From positions 2,108,001 to 2,172,000 of the forward strand of contig NZ_CP134196.1 of NCBI RefSeq assembly GCF_031585635.1: a stretch of DNA of 64,000 nt, in the 5' to 3' direction. Below are positions 25,359 to 36,241 of this stretch, in pieces. Below the pieces are notes generated by a model that saw only the letters and a program-made list of their open reading frames with translations, was not told where the DNA came from and searched no databases. Position 1 is the stretch's first letter. Every line of letters begins with the position of its first letter. Source of the DNA: Paraburkholderia sp. FT54 (GTDB lineage Bacteria; Pseudomonadota; Gammaproteobacteria; Burkholderiales; Burkholderiaceae). Both the position numbers and the translations under genes were made by a program.

Positions 25359-27812
25359 CTATTCGATATCCAGCGGATTCACATGCCAGATGTTGCGTGC
25401 ATATTCGCCGATCGTTCGATCCGACGAAAACTGCCCCATGCCCGCCACATTCTCGATTGCGCTTTCGGCCCACGCGCGTTTGTCGACAAAGCGCGCGTCC
25501 ACCTCGTCCTGCGCCTTCGCGAACGCCGCGAAATCGGCGAGCACCATGTAGTGATCGCCCCAATCGACCAGCGTGTGGAAAATAGCCGAGAAGCGTAGCG
25601 GATCGTCTGGTGAGAAGAAGCCGGTGCGGATCTGGTCGAGCGCCATGCGCAGTTCCGCGTTCTCTTCGTAGATCTGCCGCGGCCGGTAGCCGCTGGCGCG
25701 CAGGTTGTCCACTTCGTCGGCGGTGTGGCCAAAGATGAAGATGTTCTCGCGGCCCACCGCGTCGCAGATTTCGATATTCGCGCCGTCCATCGTGCCGATC
25801 GTCAACGCGCCGTTGAGCGCGAGCTTCATGTTGCCGGTGCCCGATGCCTCCGTGCCGGCCATGGAAATCTGCTCCGACAGATCGGCGGCCGGAATGATCA
25901 GCTCCGCCACGCTCACGCCATAGTTCGGCACGAATACCACCTTCAGGCGGTCGCCGACCAGCGGATCCTGATTGACCTTTTCGCTGACGTCGCCGATCAG
26001 CTTGATGATCGTCTTCGCCATCCGGTACGCGGAGGCGGCCTTGCCGGCGAACATCACCACGCGCGGCACCCAGTCGAGTTCCGGATTCGCGCGAATCTGG
26101 TTGTAGCGCACGATCACGTGCAGCACGTTGAGCAGTTGCCGCTTGTACTCGTGAATGCGCTTGACCTGCAGATCGAACAGCGCATCCGGATCGAAATGCA
26201 GTTTCGTATGATGCGCGAGACGGTGCACGAGCCGCAGTTTGTTCTGCCGCTTCGCTTCACGGAAGGCGTCGATGAAACCGCTATCCGTGCGCAGGTTGCG
26301 CAGTTGCTCCAGCTCGAACAGATTGCTGCGCCAGTGCTTGCCGATCTGCTGATCGATCAGCGACGACAACGACGGGCTCGCCTGCGCGAGCCAGCGGCGC
26401 GGCGTGATGCCGTTGGTGACATTGGTGAAGCGGTCCGGATAGATACGCGCGAAGTCGGCGAAGATATCGCGCGTCATCAGTTGCGAATGCAGCTTCGACA
26501 CGCCGTTCACCTTGTGGCTCGCTACGATCGCCAGATACGCCATGCGCACGCGCCGCTGCCCGTATTCGTCGACGAGCGAAATGCGGCGAATCATCTCGGC
26601 GTCATGGCCCGATTGCTCGCTGACGTGCTTGAGAAATTGCGCATTGATCTCGAAGATGATCTCGAGGTGCCGCGGCAACAGGCGCGCGAGCATCTCCACG
26701 TCCCACGTTTCGAGCGCTTCGGGCATCAACGTGTGATTCGTGTACGAGAAGATCTGCGTGACATGCTTCCACGCCTTGTCCCACTGCAGATGGTGGACGT
26801 CCACCAGCAAACGCATCAGCTCGGGAATTGCCAGCACGGGGTGCGTATCGTTCAGATGCACCGCCACCTTTTCGGAGAAGCGCCCGAACGTGCTGTGCGT
26901 GCGCTGATAGCGGCGAATCAGATCCTGCATGGTCGCCGAGACGAAAAAGTATTCCTGACGCAGACGCAACTCGCGGCCGGCCGGTGTCGAGTCGTCCGGG
27001 TACAGCAGGCGCGAGACATTCTCCGACGTGTTCTTGGTGTCGACCGCGTTGCGGTAGTCGCCGCGATTGAATGCGCCGAGATCGAGTTCTTCGGTCGCGC
27101 GCGCCGACCACAGGCGCAGTGTGTTGGTCGCATCCGTTGCGTAACCCGGAATGACGGTGTCGTATGCCGTGGCATTCACGTGTTCCGTATCGATCCACTC
27201 GACATGTTCGCCACGCTGCACCGTGCGGCCGCCGAAGTGCACCACGTACTTGATCTCGGGCCGCGGAAACTCCCACGGATTACCCGCGCGCAACCAGTAG
27301 TCCGGCGCTTCGACCTGCTCGCCGTTGACGATCTGCTGACGGAACATGCCGTATTCATAACGGATGCCGTAACCGAAACCCGGAATGCCGAGCGTCGCCA
27401 TCGAATCGAGAAAGCACGCCGCGAGCCGGCCGAGGCCGCCGTTCCCGAGCGCGGCGTCCGGCTCGATATCGGTCAGCGCATCCATGTCGACGCCGAGACT
27501 CGCCAGCGCTTCCTTCATCTGGTCGTGGATGCCGAGGGCGAGCAAGGCGTTCGTAAAGGTCCGGCCAATCAGGAACTCCATCGACAGGTAGTAGACGCGT
27601 TTCACGTCCTGTTCGTATTGCAGGCGCGTGGTCTTCATCCAGCGCGCGACCAGCCGGTCGCGCACGGCGAGCGCCGCGGCGTGCAGCCAGTCATGCGGAT
27701 GCGCGGTGACGGCGTCCTTGCCGACGCCGTACATCATGCGATTGGAAATTGAGCGCCGTAGCGCGTCGACGGTACTGTTGAGCTGGTCGAATTCCAGATC
27801 GACGGCTGTCAT
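25359..27812 (-). CDS. glgP: Glycogen/starch/alpha-glucan phosphorylase
   Basis: Enzyme of 817 residues that phosphorolyses alpha-1,4-glucans to glucose-1-phosphate. N-terminal GVGKDAVTAHPHDWLHAAALAVRDRL, RVYYLSMEFLIGRTFTNALL and ALGNGGLGRLAACFLDSMATLGIPGFGYGIRYEYGMF are unmistakable; the PLP-binding lysine is Lys663 in EASGTGNMKLALNGALTIGTMDGANIE. The start at 27812 follows GGAGG; the frame is open further upstream but that part is not family-like. Stand-alone gene here; the other glg genes are not adjacent. Confidence 0.97.
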   Translation of the reverse strand: MTAVDLEFDQLNSTVDALRRSISNRMMYGVGKDAVTAHPHDWLHAAALAVRDRLVARWMKTTRLQYEQDVKRVYYLSMEFLIGRTFTNALLALGIHDQMKEALASLGVDMDALTDIEPDAALGNGGLGRLAACFLDSMATLGIPGFGYGIRYEYGMFRQQIVNGEQVEAPDYWLRAGNPWEFPRPEIKYVVHFGGRTVQRGEHVEWIDTEHVNATAYDTVIPGYATDATNTLRLWSARATEELDLGAFNRGDYRNAVDTKNTSENVSRLLYPDDSTPAGRELRLRQEYFFVSATMQDLIRRYQRTHSTFGRFSEKVAVHLNDTHPVLAIPELMRLLVDVHHLQWDKAWKHVTQIFSYTNHTLMPEALETWDVEMLARLLPRHLEIIFEINAQFLKHVSEQSGHDAEMIRRISLVDEYGQRRVRMAYLAIVASHKVNGVSKLHSQLMTRDIFADFARIYPDRFTNVTNGITPRRWLAQASPSLSSLIDQQIGKHWRSNLFELEQLRNLRTDSGFIDAFREAKRQNKLRLVHRLAHHTKLHFDPDALFDLQVKRIHEYKRQLLNVLHVIVRYNQIRANPELDWVPRVVMFAGKAASAYRMAKTIIKLIGDVSEKVNQDPLVGDRLKVVFVPNYGVSVAELIIPAADLSEQISMAGTEASGTGNMKLALNGALTIGTMDGANIEICDAVGRENIFIFGHTADEVDNLRASGYRPRQIYEENAELRMALDQIRTGFFSPDDPLRFSAIFHTLVDWGDHYMVLADFAAFAKAQDEVDARFVDKRAWAESAIENVAGMGQFSSDRTIGEYARNIWHVNPLDIE

Positions 27813-28402
27813 CGAAGCCTCCGGGGAAAAAGACGCGACATGCGCGAACCGCACAGATGACGGACGGGAGGCGCGTGCCGGTCAGGCGGGTTAAGAAACA
27901 GAGTAGATCATTTTACGGCCACCGGACACCGGCGAGCGCGAGCGTCGGGTCACGCACATGCCATGCCCGCCGACATCGGCCGGCGCGCCGCTTTTTCGCA
28001 CGCGCGAGGTGCAAGCCACGTATATGGGGCACTGCGCGCGTGCATCGGTTCCGCAAAACAGGCAAACGATTGCGAGCCAGCCGATGCGCCGTGCATGGAA
28101 CGCAGCGTCATTATTTTTTCGCCGCGTGACGCGCGGATGAATGAGTCGATGGACTCGATGCGTGGTCAAATCGGAGCGCCTCGTCTGCAGGGCTGTTGTG
28201 CCGGAATGGCTTGTGACAACGCGAGGCGGCGTCAGTTCGCGGTGGTCGCGCGGACTTGACCGTTAGTTGCATTGACAGCGAGGTGGGCGGAACCCTACTC
28301 GCTCGGGTCCCAGCAGGATTTCCGCGTCTCTGTAACAATCACTACATTCGCCGCGCGCCCCAGCCGGAACGCTTCAAACGCTGGATTCAGACCACGCGCT
28401 TC
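27813..28402. other. Divergent intergenic interval glgP / MFS transporter
   Basis: About 590 bp that must hold the promoters of two divergent genes. No further gene, strong inverted repeat or recognisable operator was seen. Confidence 0.4.
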
Positions 28403-29911
28403 ATGCCACGAAACCCCTGCCACACGCGCGCCGTGCGCCTCGACTCGTCCGGCCGCGCGCGGGCATGCTTAACCCGACGAGCCACTGCCTTGTCCGACAA
28501 ACCTAGCGCCACCGCCGCCCGGCCCTTCCCCGCGGACCGCCCAATGTCCGCCGCCAACCGCCGTGCGATGGCCGCAATCATGCTCGCCGTCGCGCTCGCC
28601 ACGCTCGACACCGCCATCGCCAACACCGCGCTGCCCGCCATTGCCGCCGACCTGCATGCGGCGCCGGCGGCGTCGGTGTGGATCATCAATGCCTATCAGC
28701 TGGCGATGGTCGCGACACTCCTGCCGCTCGCCGCGCTCGGCGATATCGTCGGGCATCGACGGATCTATATCGGCGGCATTGCGCTCTTCACGCTGGCTTC
28801 GCTGGCGTGCTCGCTGGCGTCGACGCTGCCGCTGCTGGCCGCCGCGCGCGTTCTGCAAGGTCTCGGCGCGAGCGCGATCATGAGCGTGAATACCGCGCTG
28901 ATCCGTTATCTGTATCCGCCGCACCGGCTCGGACGCGGTCTCGGCACCAATGCGCTGATCGTCGGCGTGTCGTTCGCGGTCGGGCCGACTGTCGCGTCGC
29001 TGATTCTGTCCGTTGCCGCGTGGCCGTGGCTGTTCGCGGTCAACGTGCCGCTCGGCCTGCTGGCCTTGGGCTTCGCCTGGCCGGCGCTGCCGCACACCGG
29101 GCGCGGCAAGCACAACTTCGATCCGGTCGCGGCGTTGCTGAACGTGATCACCTTCGCCGCGTTGATCTTCGCGCTCGGCGAAGCGGCCCAGCGTGCCTCG
29201 GCGCAACTGGTGCTGAGCGCGGCGGCGATCGCGGTGGTGTTCGGGCTGCTGCTGATTCGCCGCGAAGCGGGCCACCCGGCGCCGATGCTGCCCGTCGATC
29301 TGTTCAAGCGGCCGGTGTTCGCGTTGTCAGCGGTGACTGCCGTGTGCTCGTTCGCCGCGCAAGGGCTGGCGTTCGTCTCGCTGCCTTTTTACTTCGAGGA
29401 CGTGCTGCATCGCAGCCAGGTCGAGACGGGCTTTCTGATGACGCCGTGGCCCGTGGTGGTCGCGCTGGCGGCGCCGCTCGCGGGCAGCTTGTCCGACCGC
29501 TATCCGCCGGGACTGCTCGGCGCGATCGGTCTCGCGGTGATGTCGGCGGGGATGGCGTCGCTGGCGCTTCTGCCGGTGCATCCGCATGTTCTCGACATTG
29601 GCATCCGCATGGCGATTTGCGGCGCGGGCTTCGGCTTCTTCCAGTCGCCGAATCTGAAAGCATTGATGGCGAGCGCGCCGCCGGAGCGCAGCGGTGGCGC
29701 AAGCGGCATTGTCGCGACCGCGCGGCTGCTTGGGCAGACCACCGGCGCGGCGCTGGTCGCACTGAGCTTCGGGATTGCGGGGCGGCATGGGCCAACGCTG
29801 GCGCTGAGCGCCGGCGCTTTCTTTGCGGGCGCGGCAAGCCTGGCGAGCGGCCTGCGTTTGCTGGCGCCGTCGCATCGGTCGGGTGTGCATGCGAAAGCGT
29901 CGGTGAAATGA
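28403..29911 (+). CDS. MFS transporter, DHA2-like drug exporter
   Basis: Proton-driven exporter of about 500 residues with 13-14 hydrophobic segments. Family motifs: LATLDTAIANTALPAIAADL in TM1 (the D-x-t-I-v-N-v-A-L-P motif of DHA2 exporters), GDIVGHRRIYIGG (loop 2-3) and ARVLQGLGASAIMSVNTALI. The start is uncertain: ATG at 28403, TTG at 28490 or ATG at 28544 are all in frame, and the first is used only because the frame is open. None has a good ribosome binding site. No adjacent regulator; substrate unknown. Confidence 0.85.
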   Translation: MPRNPCHTRAVRLDSSGRARACLTRRATALSDKPSATAARPFPADRPMSAANRRAMAAIMLAVALATLDTAIANTALPAIAADLHAAPAASVWIINAYQLAMVATLLPLAALGDIVGHRRIYIGGIALFTLASLACSLASTLPLLAAARVLQGLGASAIMSVNTALIRYLYPPHRLGRGLGTNALIVGVSFAVGPTVASLILSVAAWPWLFAVNVPLGLLALGFAWPALPHTGRGKHNFDPVAALLNVITFAALIFALGEAAQRASAQLVLSAAAIAVVFGLLLIRREAGHPAPMLPVDLFKRPVFALSAVTAVCSFAAQGLAFVSLPFYFEDVLHRSQVETGFLMTPWPVVVALAAPLAGSLSDRYPPGLLGAIGLAVMSAGMASLALLPVHPHVLDIGIRMAICGAGFGFFQSPNLKALMASAPPERSGGASGIVATARLLGQTTGAALVALSFGIAGRHGPTLALSAGAFFAGAASLASGLRLLAPSHRSGVHAKASVK

Positions 29912-29951
29912 AAAAAGCGGGCGCGCCGGGTGACAGTGCGTCCGCTTTTGT
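29911..29951 (+). terminator. Probable terminator of the MFS gene
   Basis: AAAAGCGGGCGC and GCGTCCGCTTTT pair (one G-U) across a loop of about 13 bases, directly at the stop codon of the transporter gene, followed by TTGTTTGCT. Confidence 0.65.
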
Positions 29952-29995
29952 TTGCTGATTTTTCTTGCTGGTTGCTTTGCTGCCTGGCTTTGCTG

Positions 29996-30047
29996 TTCGG
30001 CTTTGCTGTTCGGCTTTGCTGTTCGGCTTTGCTGTTCAGCTTCGGCC
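29996..30047 (+). repeat. Tandem repeat, 13 bp x 4
   Basis: Four identical copies of GGCTTTGCTGTTC in direct tandem in the 312-bp gene-free interval between the MFS gene and the convergent threonine aldolase gene. Partial diverged copies (TTTGCTG) precede it. No gene reads through it; the remainder of this interval holds no other feature. Confidence 0.95.
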
Positions 30048-30223
30048 CCTCGCTGGCGCCTCGCTTCACCGCCCGGCCTCGCGACTGTTCCCGGCGGCCT
30101 TGATGCCCGGCGCTTCCCTGCTTGAGCCTTCACTTCAATGCGCCTGGCAGATCAACTCTCCGCCTGGACTTCGCAAGCGCGGCCGCTCGAAAACCAAGGA
30201 TCAGACCGCGCCTCGCCCAAACG

Positions 30224-31231
30224 TCACCGCGCCGCGAAGTACCCCTTCACCGCGGCGATAAACGTATCGATATCCCCACGTGACACGTCCTTATGCGTCA
30301 CGAATCGCGACGCATACAACATCTGCGTCAGAATGCCACGCTCCTTGAGCCACGTTTCGAGCGGCACGCAATGTTGCTGCGGGAATTGCGCGAACACCAT
30401 GTTGGTGGCGACCGACTGCACCTTGACCTGCTCGATGCCTTCCAGACCCGCTGCCAGATGCGCGGCGTGCGCATGGTCGTCGGCGAGACGCTCGACGTTG
30501 TGATCCAGCGCGTACAGGCAAGCCGCCGCCAGCACGCCGGCCTGACGCATGCCGCCGCCCAGCACCTTGCGCCAGCGTTGCGCCACTTCGATCAGCTCCC
30601 GGCTGCCGACCAGCACCGAGCCGACGGGTGCGCCCAGTCCCTTCGAAAAACAGATCGAGATCGAATCGAACGGCTCGCACAGCGCCGCAACCGGCTTGCC
30701 CGAAGCAACCGCCGCGTTGTAGACGCGCGCGCCGTCGAGGTGAGCGGACAGGCCACGCTGACGCGCAAGCTGCACCGCCTCGGCGACATAACCCGCCGGC
30801 AGCACCTTGCCGCCGATGGTGTTTTCCAGCGCCAGCAGCCGCGTGCGCGCGAAGTGGTTGTCGATGGGCTTGATCGCGGCGGCGATCTTCTCCAGCGGGA
30901 TCGAGCCGTCCGCGGCATTTTCGAGCGGCTGCGGCTGGATGCTGCCGAGGACCGCCGCGCCGCCGCCTTCATATTTATAGGTGTGCGCCAGCTGGCCGAC
31001 GATGTATTCGTCGCCGCGCGCGCAATGCGCCATCAAGGCCGCGAGGTTGCTTTGTGTCCCGCTCGGGAAGAACAGGCCTGCCTCCTTGCCGGTACGTTCG
31101 GCCAGCGTGGCCTGCAAACGCAACACGGTGGGGTCGTCGCCCCAGACATCGTCGCCCACTTCGGCGGCGGACATGGCCGCGAGCATCGCCGGGGTCGGAC
31201 GGGTTACGGTATCACTGCGCAAATCGATCAT
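30224..31231 (-). CDS. ltaE: Low-specificity L-threonine aldolase
   Basis: PLP enzyme of 335 residues that cleaves L-threonine/L-allo-threonine to glycine and acetaldehyde. It begins MIDLRSDTVTRPTPAMLAAM, the threonine-aldolase signature, and carries the PLP lysine Lys197 in ICFSKGLGAPVGS plus HLDGARVYNAAVASGKP. AGGA nine bases before the ATG at 31231 sets the start; an alternative ATG seven codons upstream has no such site. Single-gene unit. Confidence 0.94.
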   Translation of the reverse strand: MIDLRSDTVTRPTPAMLAAMSAAEVGDDVWGDDPTVLRLQATLAERTGKEAGLFFPSGTQSNLAALMAHCARGDEYIVGQLAHTYKYEGGGAAVLGSIQPQPLENAADGSIPLEKIAAAIKPIDNHFARTRLLALENTIGGKVLPAGYVAEAVQLARQRGLSAHLDGARVYNAAVASGKPVAALCEPFDSISICFSKGLGAPVGSVLVGSRELIEVAQRWRKVLGGGMRQAGVLAAACLYALDHNVERLADDHAHAAHLAAGLEGIEQVKVQSVATNMVFAQFPQQHCVPLETWLKERGILTQMLYASRFVTHKDVSRGDIDTFIAAVKGYFAAR

Positions 31232-31368
31232 TGGGTGTTCCTGTGCGTCCATGAATGACAGCCGGTCGGCGCACCGCTTCGTCGGTATCGACGGACGGAC
31301 ACGGCGCCGGCAGTGTGGCCACACAGTATATTCAATTATCGCGGCGCTGAAATCGCGCCAAAAGAACC

Positions 31369-32139
31369 TCACCCACCCGACTTGGGCAGCCACGCGAGCG
31401 GATCGACCGGCTGGCCGTTCTGGCGGACTTCGAACTGGATCGACGCCACACCGCGGCTGTCCACCCCGACTTCGCCGATGGTTTGCCCCTGCGCGACGGC
31501 GTCGCCTTCCTTGACGAGCAGCGTGCTGTTCTGCCCGTAGGCGGTGATCAGCGAGTCGTCGTGCTTGATGATGATGAGCGGGCCGTACGCCTCGATGCCC
31601 GAGCCGGCGTAGACGACGCGGCCGGTCGCGGCCGCCTTGACCGGGTCGCCCGGACGACCGCCGATCACGATTCCGTTCGACCTGCCCGGTGCGAAGGCTT
31701 TCAGCACGGGACCGCGAACCGGCCATTGCAACACGCCTTGCTGCGGACCGGTGGCCGCCGGGGGCGCGCCGGGCGTCGTAACCGGACCGTTCGGCCCGAC
31801 GGCGACCGGCGGCGTCACCACACTGCCTGAAGCCATCGGCGGGGACACGCGCAGCACTTGCCCCGGCGTGACCGCGGCGGTGACCGGGAGGCCGTTCCAC
31901 GCCGCAATCTCCTGCGGTTTGCGACCATACGCCGACGCAATCCCACCGATCGTGTCACCCGGATTGACCCGGTAGAAGCCGGCGGGAACAGGCACCGTGC
32001 TGAGGGTGGTCGGGCGGGAAGGCGTGCTGCTATAAAACGGCGTGCTCTCCCACGGCATCGTCGTGCAGCCGCTGAACATCACCCCGAGCGCGGCCGCTGT
32101 CAGCAACCGGGTCCCCGTCAATTGCCATGGTCTTGTCAT
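31369..32139 (-). CDS. LysM plus LytM (M23) domain lipoprotein, NlpD-like, catalytically degenerate
   Basis: Protein of 256 residues: lipobox FSG-C at about residue 25, a LysM peptidoglycan-binding domain (about 55-100, FYRVNPGDTIGGIASAYGRKPQEIAAWN), a proline/glycine linker and a C-terminal LytM domain (about 140-256). The metal ligands of active M23 endopeptidases are missing: the usual HxH near the end is replaced by SIQFEVR and the first site reads SNGIVIGGRPGD. NlpD/EnvC-type proteins lose these residues because they activate cell-wall amidases rather than cut peptidoglycan, so an amidase activator is the best guess. NlpD itself normally sits beside pcm/rpoS, which are not here, so this is probably a paralogue. 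Confidence 0.85.
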   Translation of the reverse strand: MTRPWQLTGTRLLTAAALGVMFSGCTTMPWESTPFYSSTPSRPTTLSTVPVPAGFYRVNPGDTIGGIASAYGRKPQEIAAWNGLPVTAAVTPGQVLRVSPPMASGSVVTPPVAVGPNGPVTTPGAPPAATGPQQGVLQWPVRGPVLKAFAPGRSNGIVIGGRPGDPVKAAATGRVVYAGSGIEAYGPLIIIKHDDSLITAYGQNSTLLVKEGDAVAQGQTIGEVGVDSRGVASIQFEVRQNGQPVDPLAWLPKSGG

Positions 32140-32294
32140 GTGATTTTCCTCGACACTTTATTCAATCAATCGGATTCAATCGATGCCCAAGCATTTGCCG
32201 TGCCGCAGTCTCGAGGGCGCGGGCGCGGTTATCCATTATGCCGCCGTGTGCGCGGACAACCGTGCCCAGCATGGCATCGGCCGTCCGCCAAGAT

Positions 32295-32606
32295 TCAGAC
32301 GCTACCCTCCGCCTCGACCACCAGAATGCGCGCCGCGCCGATCGGATGAGCGACATGTTCGGTGCCCACCGAAGCGTAGAACACGTCGCCCGTTTCCAGA
32401 ATCGCCGACTGTTCGACGCCGCCTTCGCGATAGCGCATCTCGACGCGCCCATCGAGCACGGCGAACACTTCCTCGCCGTCGTTGACATGCCACTTATACG
32501 GCTGATCGGTCCAGTGCAGGCGCGTCGTGATGCCGCCCATGTTGGCGATATCGAGCGCGCCCCAGGCGCGCGCGGCGGTGAAACTCTTGCTGCGAATGAT
32601 CTTCAT
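32295..32606 (-). CDS. Small cupin-domain protein
   Basis: Single-domain cupin of 103 residues. Motif 1 is visible as YKWHVNDGEEVFAVLDGRVEMRY and motif 2 as LETGDVFYASVGTEHVAHPIG, with a histidine in each that could bind a metal. Small stand-alone cupins have very varied roles (isomerases, dioxygenases, ligand sensors), so no function is assigned. The ribosome binding site is weak. It lies between two unrelated genes. Confidence 0.8.
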   Translation of the reverse strand: MKIIRSKSFTAARAWGALDIANMGGITTRLHWTDQPYKWHVNDGEEVFAVLDGRVEMRYREGGVEQSAILETGDVFYASVGTEHVAHPIGAARILVVEAEGSV

Positions 32607-32857
32607 GGTCGCGAGTCAATTGAAAAAAAACGACGCCGGCCAGTCATACGATTCATGCGGCATGGCGAGCCACCACGGCTCGCGCGAACCGTGTTCCGGC
32701 TGGCCCCATTATAGGTGCGCTACACGCCATGCTTGCCGCCGGCGGGCCGCGCGCCAATTCGTGTGAATATTGAATCCTTTGGGGCCTCGCCTATACTCAG
32801 TCATGCTGCCGCGACGCGCCGTAAGCAGAACGTTTGAATCAAGCGAGGGGGTTGAGG

Positions 32858-33178
32858 ATGAACAAAGCCACTTTTCTGGCCGTACAACTCAACGTCGACG
32901 ATGTGGCTGCGTCGCCCGGTCTGGTCGAGTTGCTGAACACGCATCTGGTCTTCGCCGCCGACGTGGCCGAAGCCGCCGACGCCCTTGTCCAACTCGCCAG
33001 CGTTGCGGGATTGTCGAGCGGCGTGGAAGCGAGCGTCGAGATTCCCGCTCTGGCAATCGAGCGACTGCGCGAGGCGCTCGACAATCTGAGCGGCTACGAC
33101 GAATCCTGGCTGCTAGCCCTCGAACCCAGCCGCGCATTATTCGATGAGATAGGCCGCCGGCTTCGCACACTGCATTAG
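32858..33178 (+). CDS. Hypothetical protein, mostly helical
   Basis: A 106-residue acidic protein (MNKATFLAVQLNVDDVAASPGLVELLN...) with a clear ribosome binding site (GAGGGGGTTGAGG before the ATG at 32858). It is rich in Ala/Leu helices, has no cysteine, membrane segment or known motif. Family not recognised; coding status well supported by the start and amino-acid composition. Confidence 0.6.
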   Translation: MNKATFLAVQLNVDDVAASPGLVELLNTHLVFAADVAEAADALVQLASVAGLSSGVEASVEIPALAIERLREALDNLSGYDESWLLALEPSRALFDEIGRRLRTLH

Positions 33179-33371
33179 AGCCGCATTAGCGGATCGCATC
33201 TGCGTTGCATCTGGCGGATTCGCCAGCTCAATCTGACGAGCAGCGACCCGATTCCCCATTTGCCGACTCGTTGAGACCTGCGCGTTGAGACCTGCGCGTT
33301 GACACCGCGCGTCGAAGCGTGCACGCCGACATCGTGTCAGATACCAGCGCCAAAGCCCCGCCGTAAACAAC

Positions 33372-33401
33372 AAACGCCGCCCGGCAATCCGGACGGCGTT
33401 T
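33372..33401. terminator. Bidirectional terminator-like hairpin
   Basis: AAACGCCG-C-CCGG pairs with CCGG-A-CGGCGTTT (one mismatch, loop CAAT), located between the convergent hypothetical gene and the DUF4148 gene, with T-rich bases on both sides. A 14-bp direct duplicate (TTGAGACCTGCGCG, 33271-33298) lies just upstream. Confidence 0.7.
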
Positions 33402-33455
33402 CAATTTGCTCGCCGCCCGTTAGCCAGGCGGCATTTCCATCAGCTTCAGCGCGAA

Positions 33456-33773
33456 TCAGTTGCCGAAGTAGATCGAGTTACGATCGTTGCTGCTCACCGG
33501 ACGGCCAGCTTGCGAGCTGCCGGCGATCGGTGCGCCATAGCCGCTGTTCGCAGCCTGGGCGGCGCCGTTTTGAGCGTCGACACGGGCCTCGGCAGCCTGG
33601 ATGTTAGCCGGGTAATCGATGTGATCGCCCACCGGGTTGTAACCGGCCTTTTCCAGCTGAACCAGTTCAGCGCGGACTTGAGCGCGCGTAACCGGCTGGT
33701 TCGATTGAGCAAACGAAGCGACAGGAGCGGCCAGAGCGGCGGCGACGACAACTGCAGAGATAAGAGCCTTCAT
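33456..33773 (-). CDS. DUF4148-domain secreted protein
   Basis: Exported protein of 105 residues: signal peptide (residues 1-22, ...ASFAQS) followed by the DUF4148 pattern VTRAQVRAELVQLEKAGYNP and YPANIQAAEARV. These small proteins are abundant in Burkholderia and are frequently found next to two-component or stress-responsive genes; their function is unknown. GGAGG eight bases upstream sets the ATG at 33773. Its promoter region contains strong inverted repeats. Confidence 0.9.
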   Translation of the reverse strand: MKALISAVVVAAALAAPVASFAQSNQPVTRAQVRAELVQLEKAGYNPVGDHIDYPANIQAAEARVDAQNGAAQAANSGYGAPIAGSSQAGRPVSSNDRNSIYFGN

Positions 33774-33847
33774 GATGTAAACCTCCAGAACTTGTTTTAA
33801 TTCGCTGTGGGCTTGTTGTGCCGTAGCGGTTAAGCAGAAGTTTAGGA

Positions 33848-33873
33848 GTGTCGACACCTAGGGGAAACCCCTA
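33848..33873. promoter_or_regulatory. Two adjacent palindromes upstream of the DUF4148 gene
   Basis: GTGTCGACAC (33848-33857) is immediately followed by TAGGGG-AAA-CCCCTA (33859-33873), about 75-100 bp upstream of the start codon. Both are near-perfect dyads in an otherwise AT-richer promoter region, consistent with binding sites for dimeric regulators such as LuxR/FixJ-type response regulators. The bound protein is unknown. Confidence 0.5.
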
Positions 33874-34037
33874 AATTGATGAAACTCTGTTTCGGATTTC
33901 GCAACAGTAGCAGAGGCGCCGTGCCGCCTTGCCGTCTGTCCATTGGCTTTCAGCAATAATTGGCTGTCTCGATTTCAAGCGCCTTCCTAGCCCGGCGTGC
34001 CTCGCTGCATAGGCGCGCCGGGCTGTCGGTCAAACGC

Positions 34038-35447
<1,410 letters not shown>

Positions 35448-35594
35448 GTGAATTCTCCAGAGTCCAAAAATGTCGTGACGCCGCGCCGGAAAGAACGTCG
35501 GCGCGACGTCGAGGGTGAAAGAATAAAAGAAATGCCAGCTTGCCGCTCGTTGGCGGGCAACGGGCGGCGTTTTCTGCTGCGTCGAACGTTTGTG

Positions 35595-36227
35595 TCAGAC
35601 CCGCGCAGCGTCCGCGCGTTTCCTGAACACCAGACTGAAATTGTTGGCCGGCATCGCGATCGGCTCGTCGCACACGAGTCCGACCGAAGCGCCCAACGCC
35701 ACCACCGCCTCCATGTCGCGCACGCCCCACTCCGGGTTGCGGCCTCGCAACTGCTGATCGAACGCATCGTTGCTCGGTGAAGTATGCGCGCCGCCACGTC
35801 TATAAGGACCGTACAGATACAGTACACCGCCGTCGGCGAGACGGCGGCTCGCACCCGCGAACAGCGCCTGCGCCGCGCTCCACGGCGAGATGTGAATCAT
35901 GTTGATGCACACCACGGCGTCGAGCGTGTCCACGCCCCAGTCCGGCTGATGCACGTCGAGCGCGAGCGGCGCGCGCACGTTCGCGAGACCCTGGTGCGCG
36001 GCCCACGCGGCGATCGAATCACGCGCGTCGGCATCGGCGTCGCTCGGTTGCCAGTCGAGTCCGGGCATGGCGCGGGCAAACCAGATCGCGTGCTGGCCGG
36101 TGCCGCTCGCGATTTCGAGCACGCGGCCGTTAGCCGGCAACACGTCGCGCAGCACCGCGAGGATCGGTTCGCGGTTGCGTTCAGCGGATGGCGAATGTTG
36201 CCGCAACGCCGATTGGGAATCTGTCAT
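35595..36227 (-). CDS. DUF938-family SAM-dependent methyltransferase
   Basis: Protein of 210 residues. It starts MTDSQSALRQHSPSAERNREPILAVLRDVLP, typical of DUF938, followed by the SAM-binding loop LEIASGTGQHAIWFARAMP and the catalytic-region sequence AVVCINMIHISPWSAAQALFAGASRRL. Methylation target unknown. It ends 147 bp before the gnd start codon and begins 14 bp after the flavoprotein gene's stop, so likely belongs to the sirtuin-PPOX transcription unit upstream. Confidence 0.9.
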   Translation of the reverse strand: MTDSQSALRQHSPSAERNREPILAVLRDVLPANGRVLEIASGTGQHAIWFARAMPGLDWQPSDADADARDSIAAWAAHQGLANVRAPLALDVHQPDWGVDTLDAVVCINMIHISPWSAAQALFAGASRRLADGGVLYLYGPYRRGGAHTSPSNDAFDQQLRGRNPEWGVRDMEAVVALGASVGLVCDEPIAMPANNFSLVFRKRADAARV

Positions 36228-36241
36228 GTTCAGCTTCGGTT

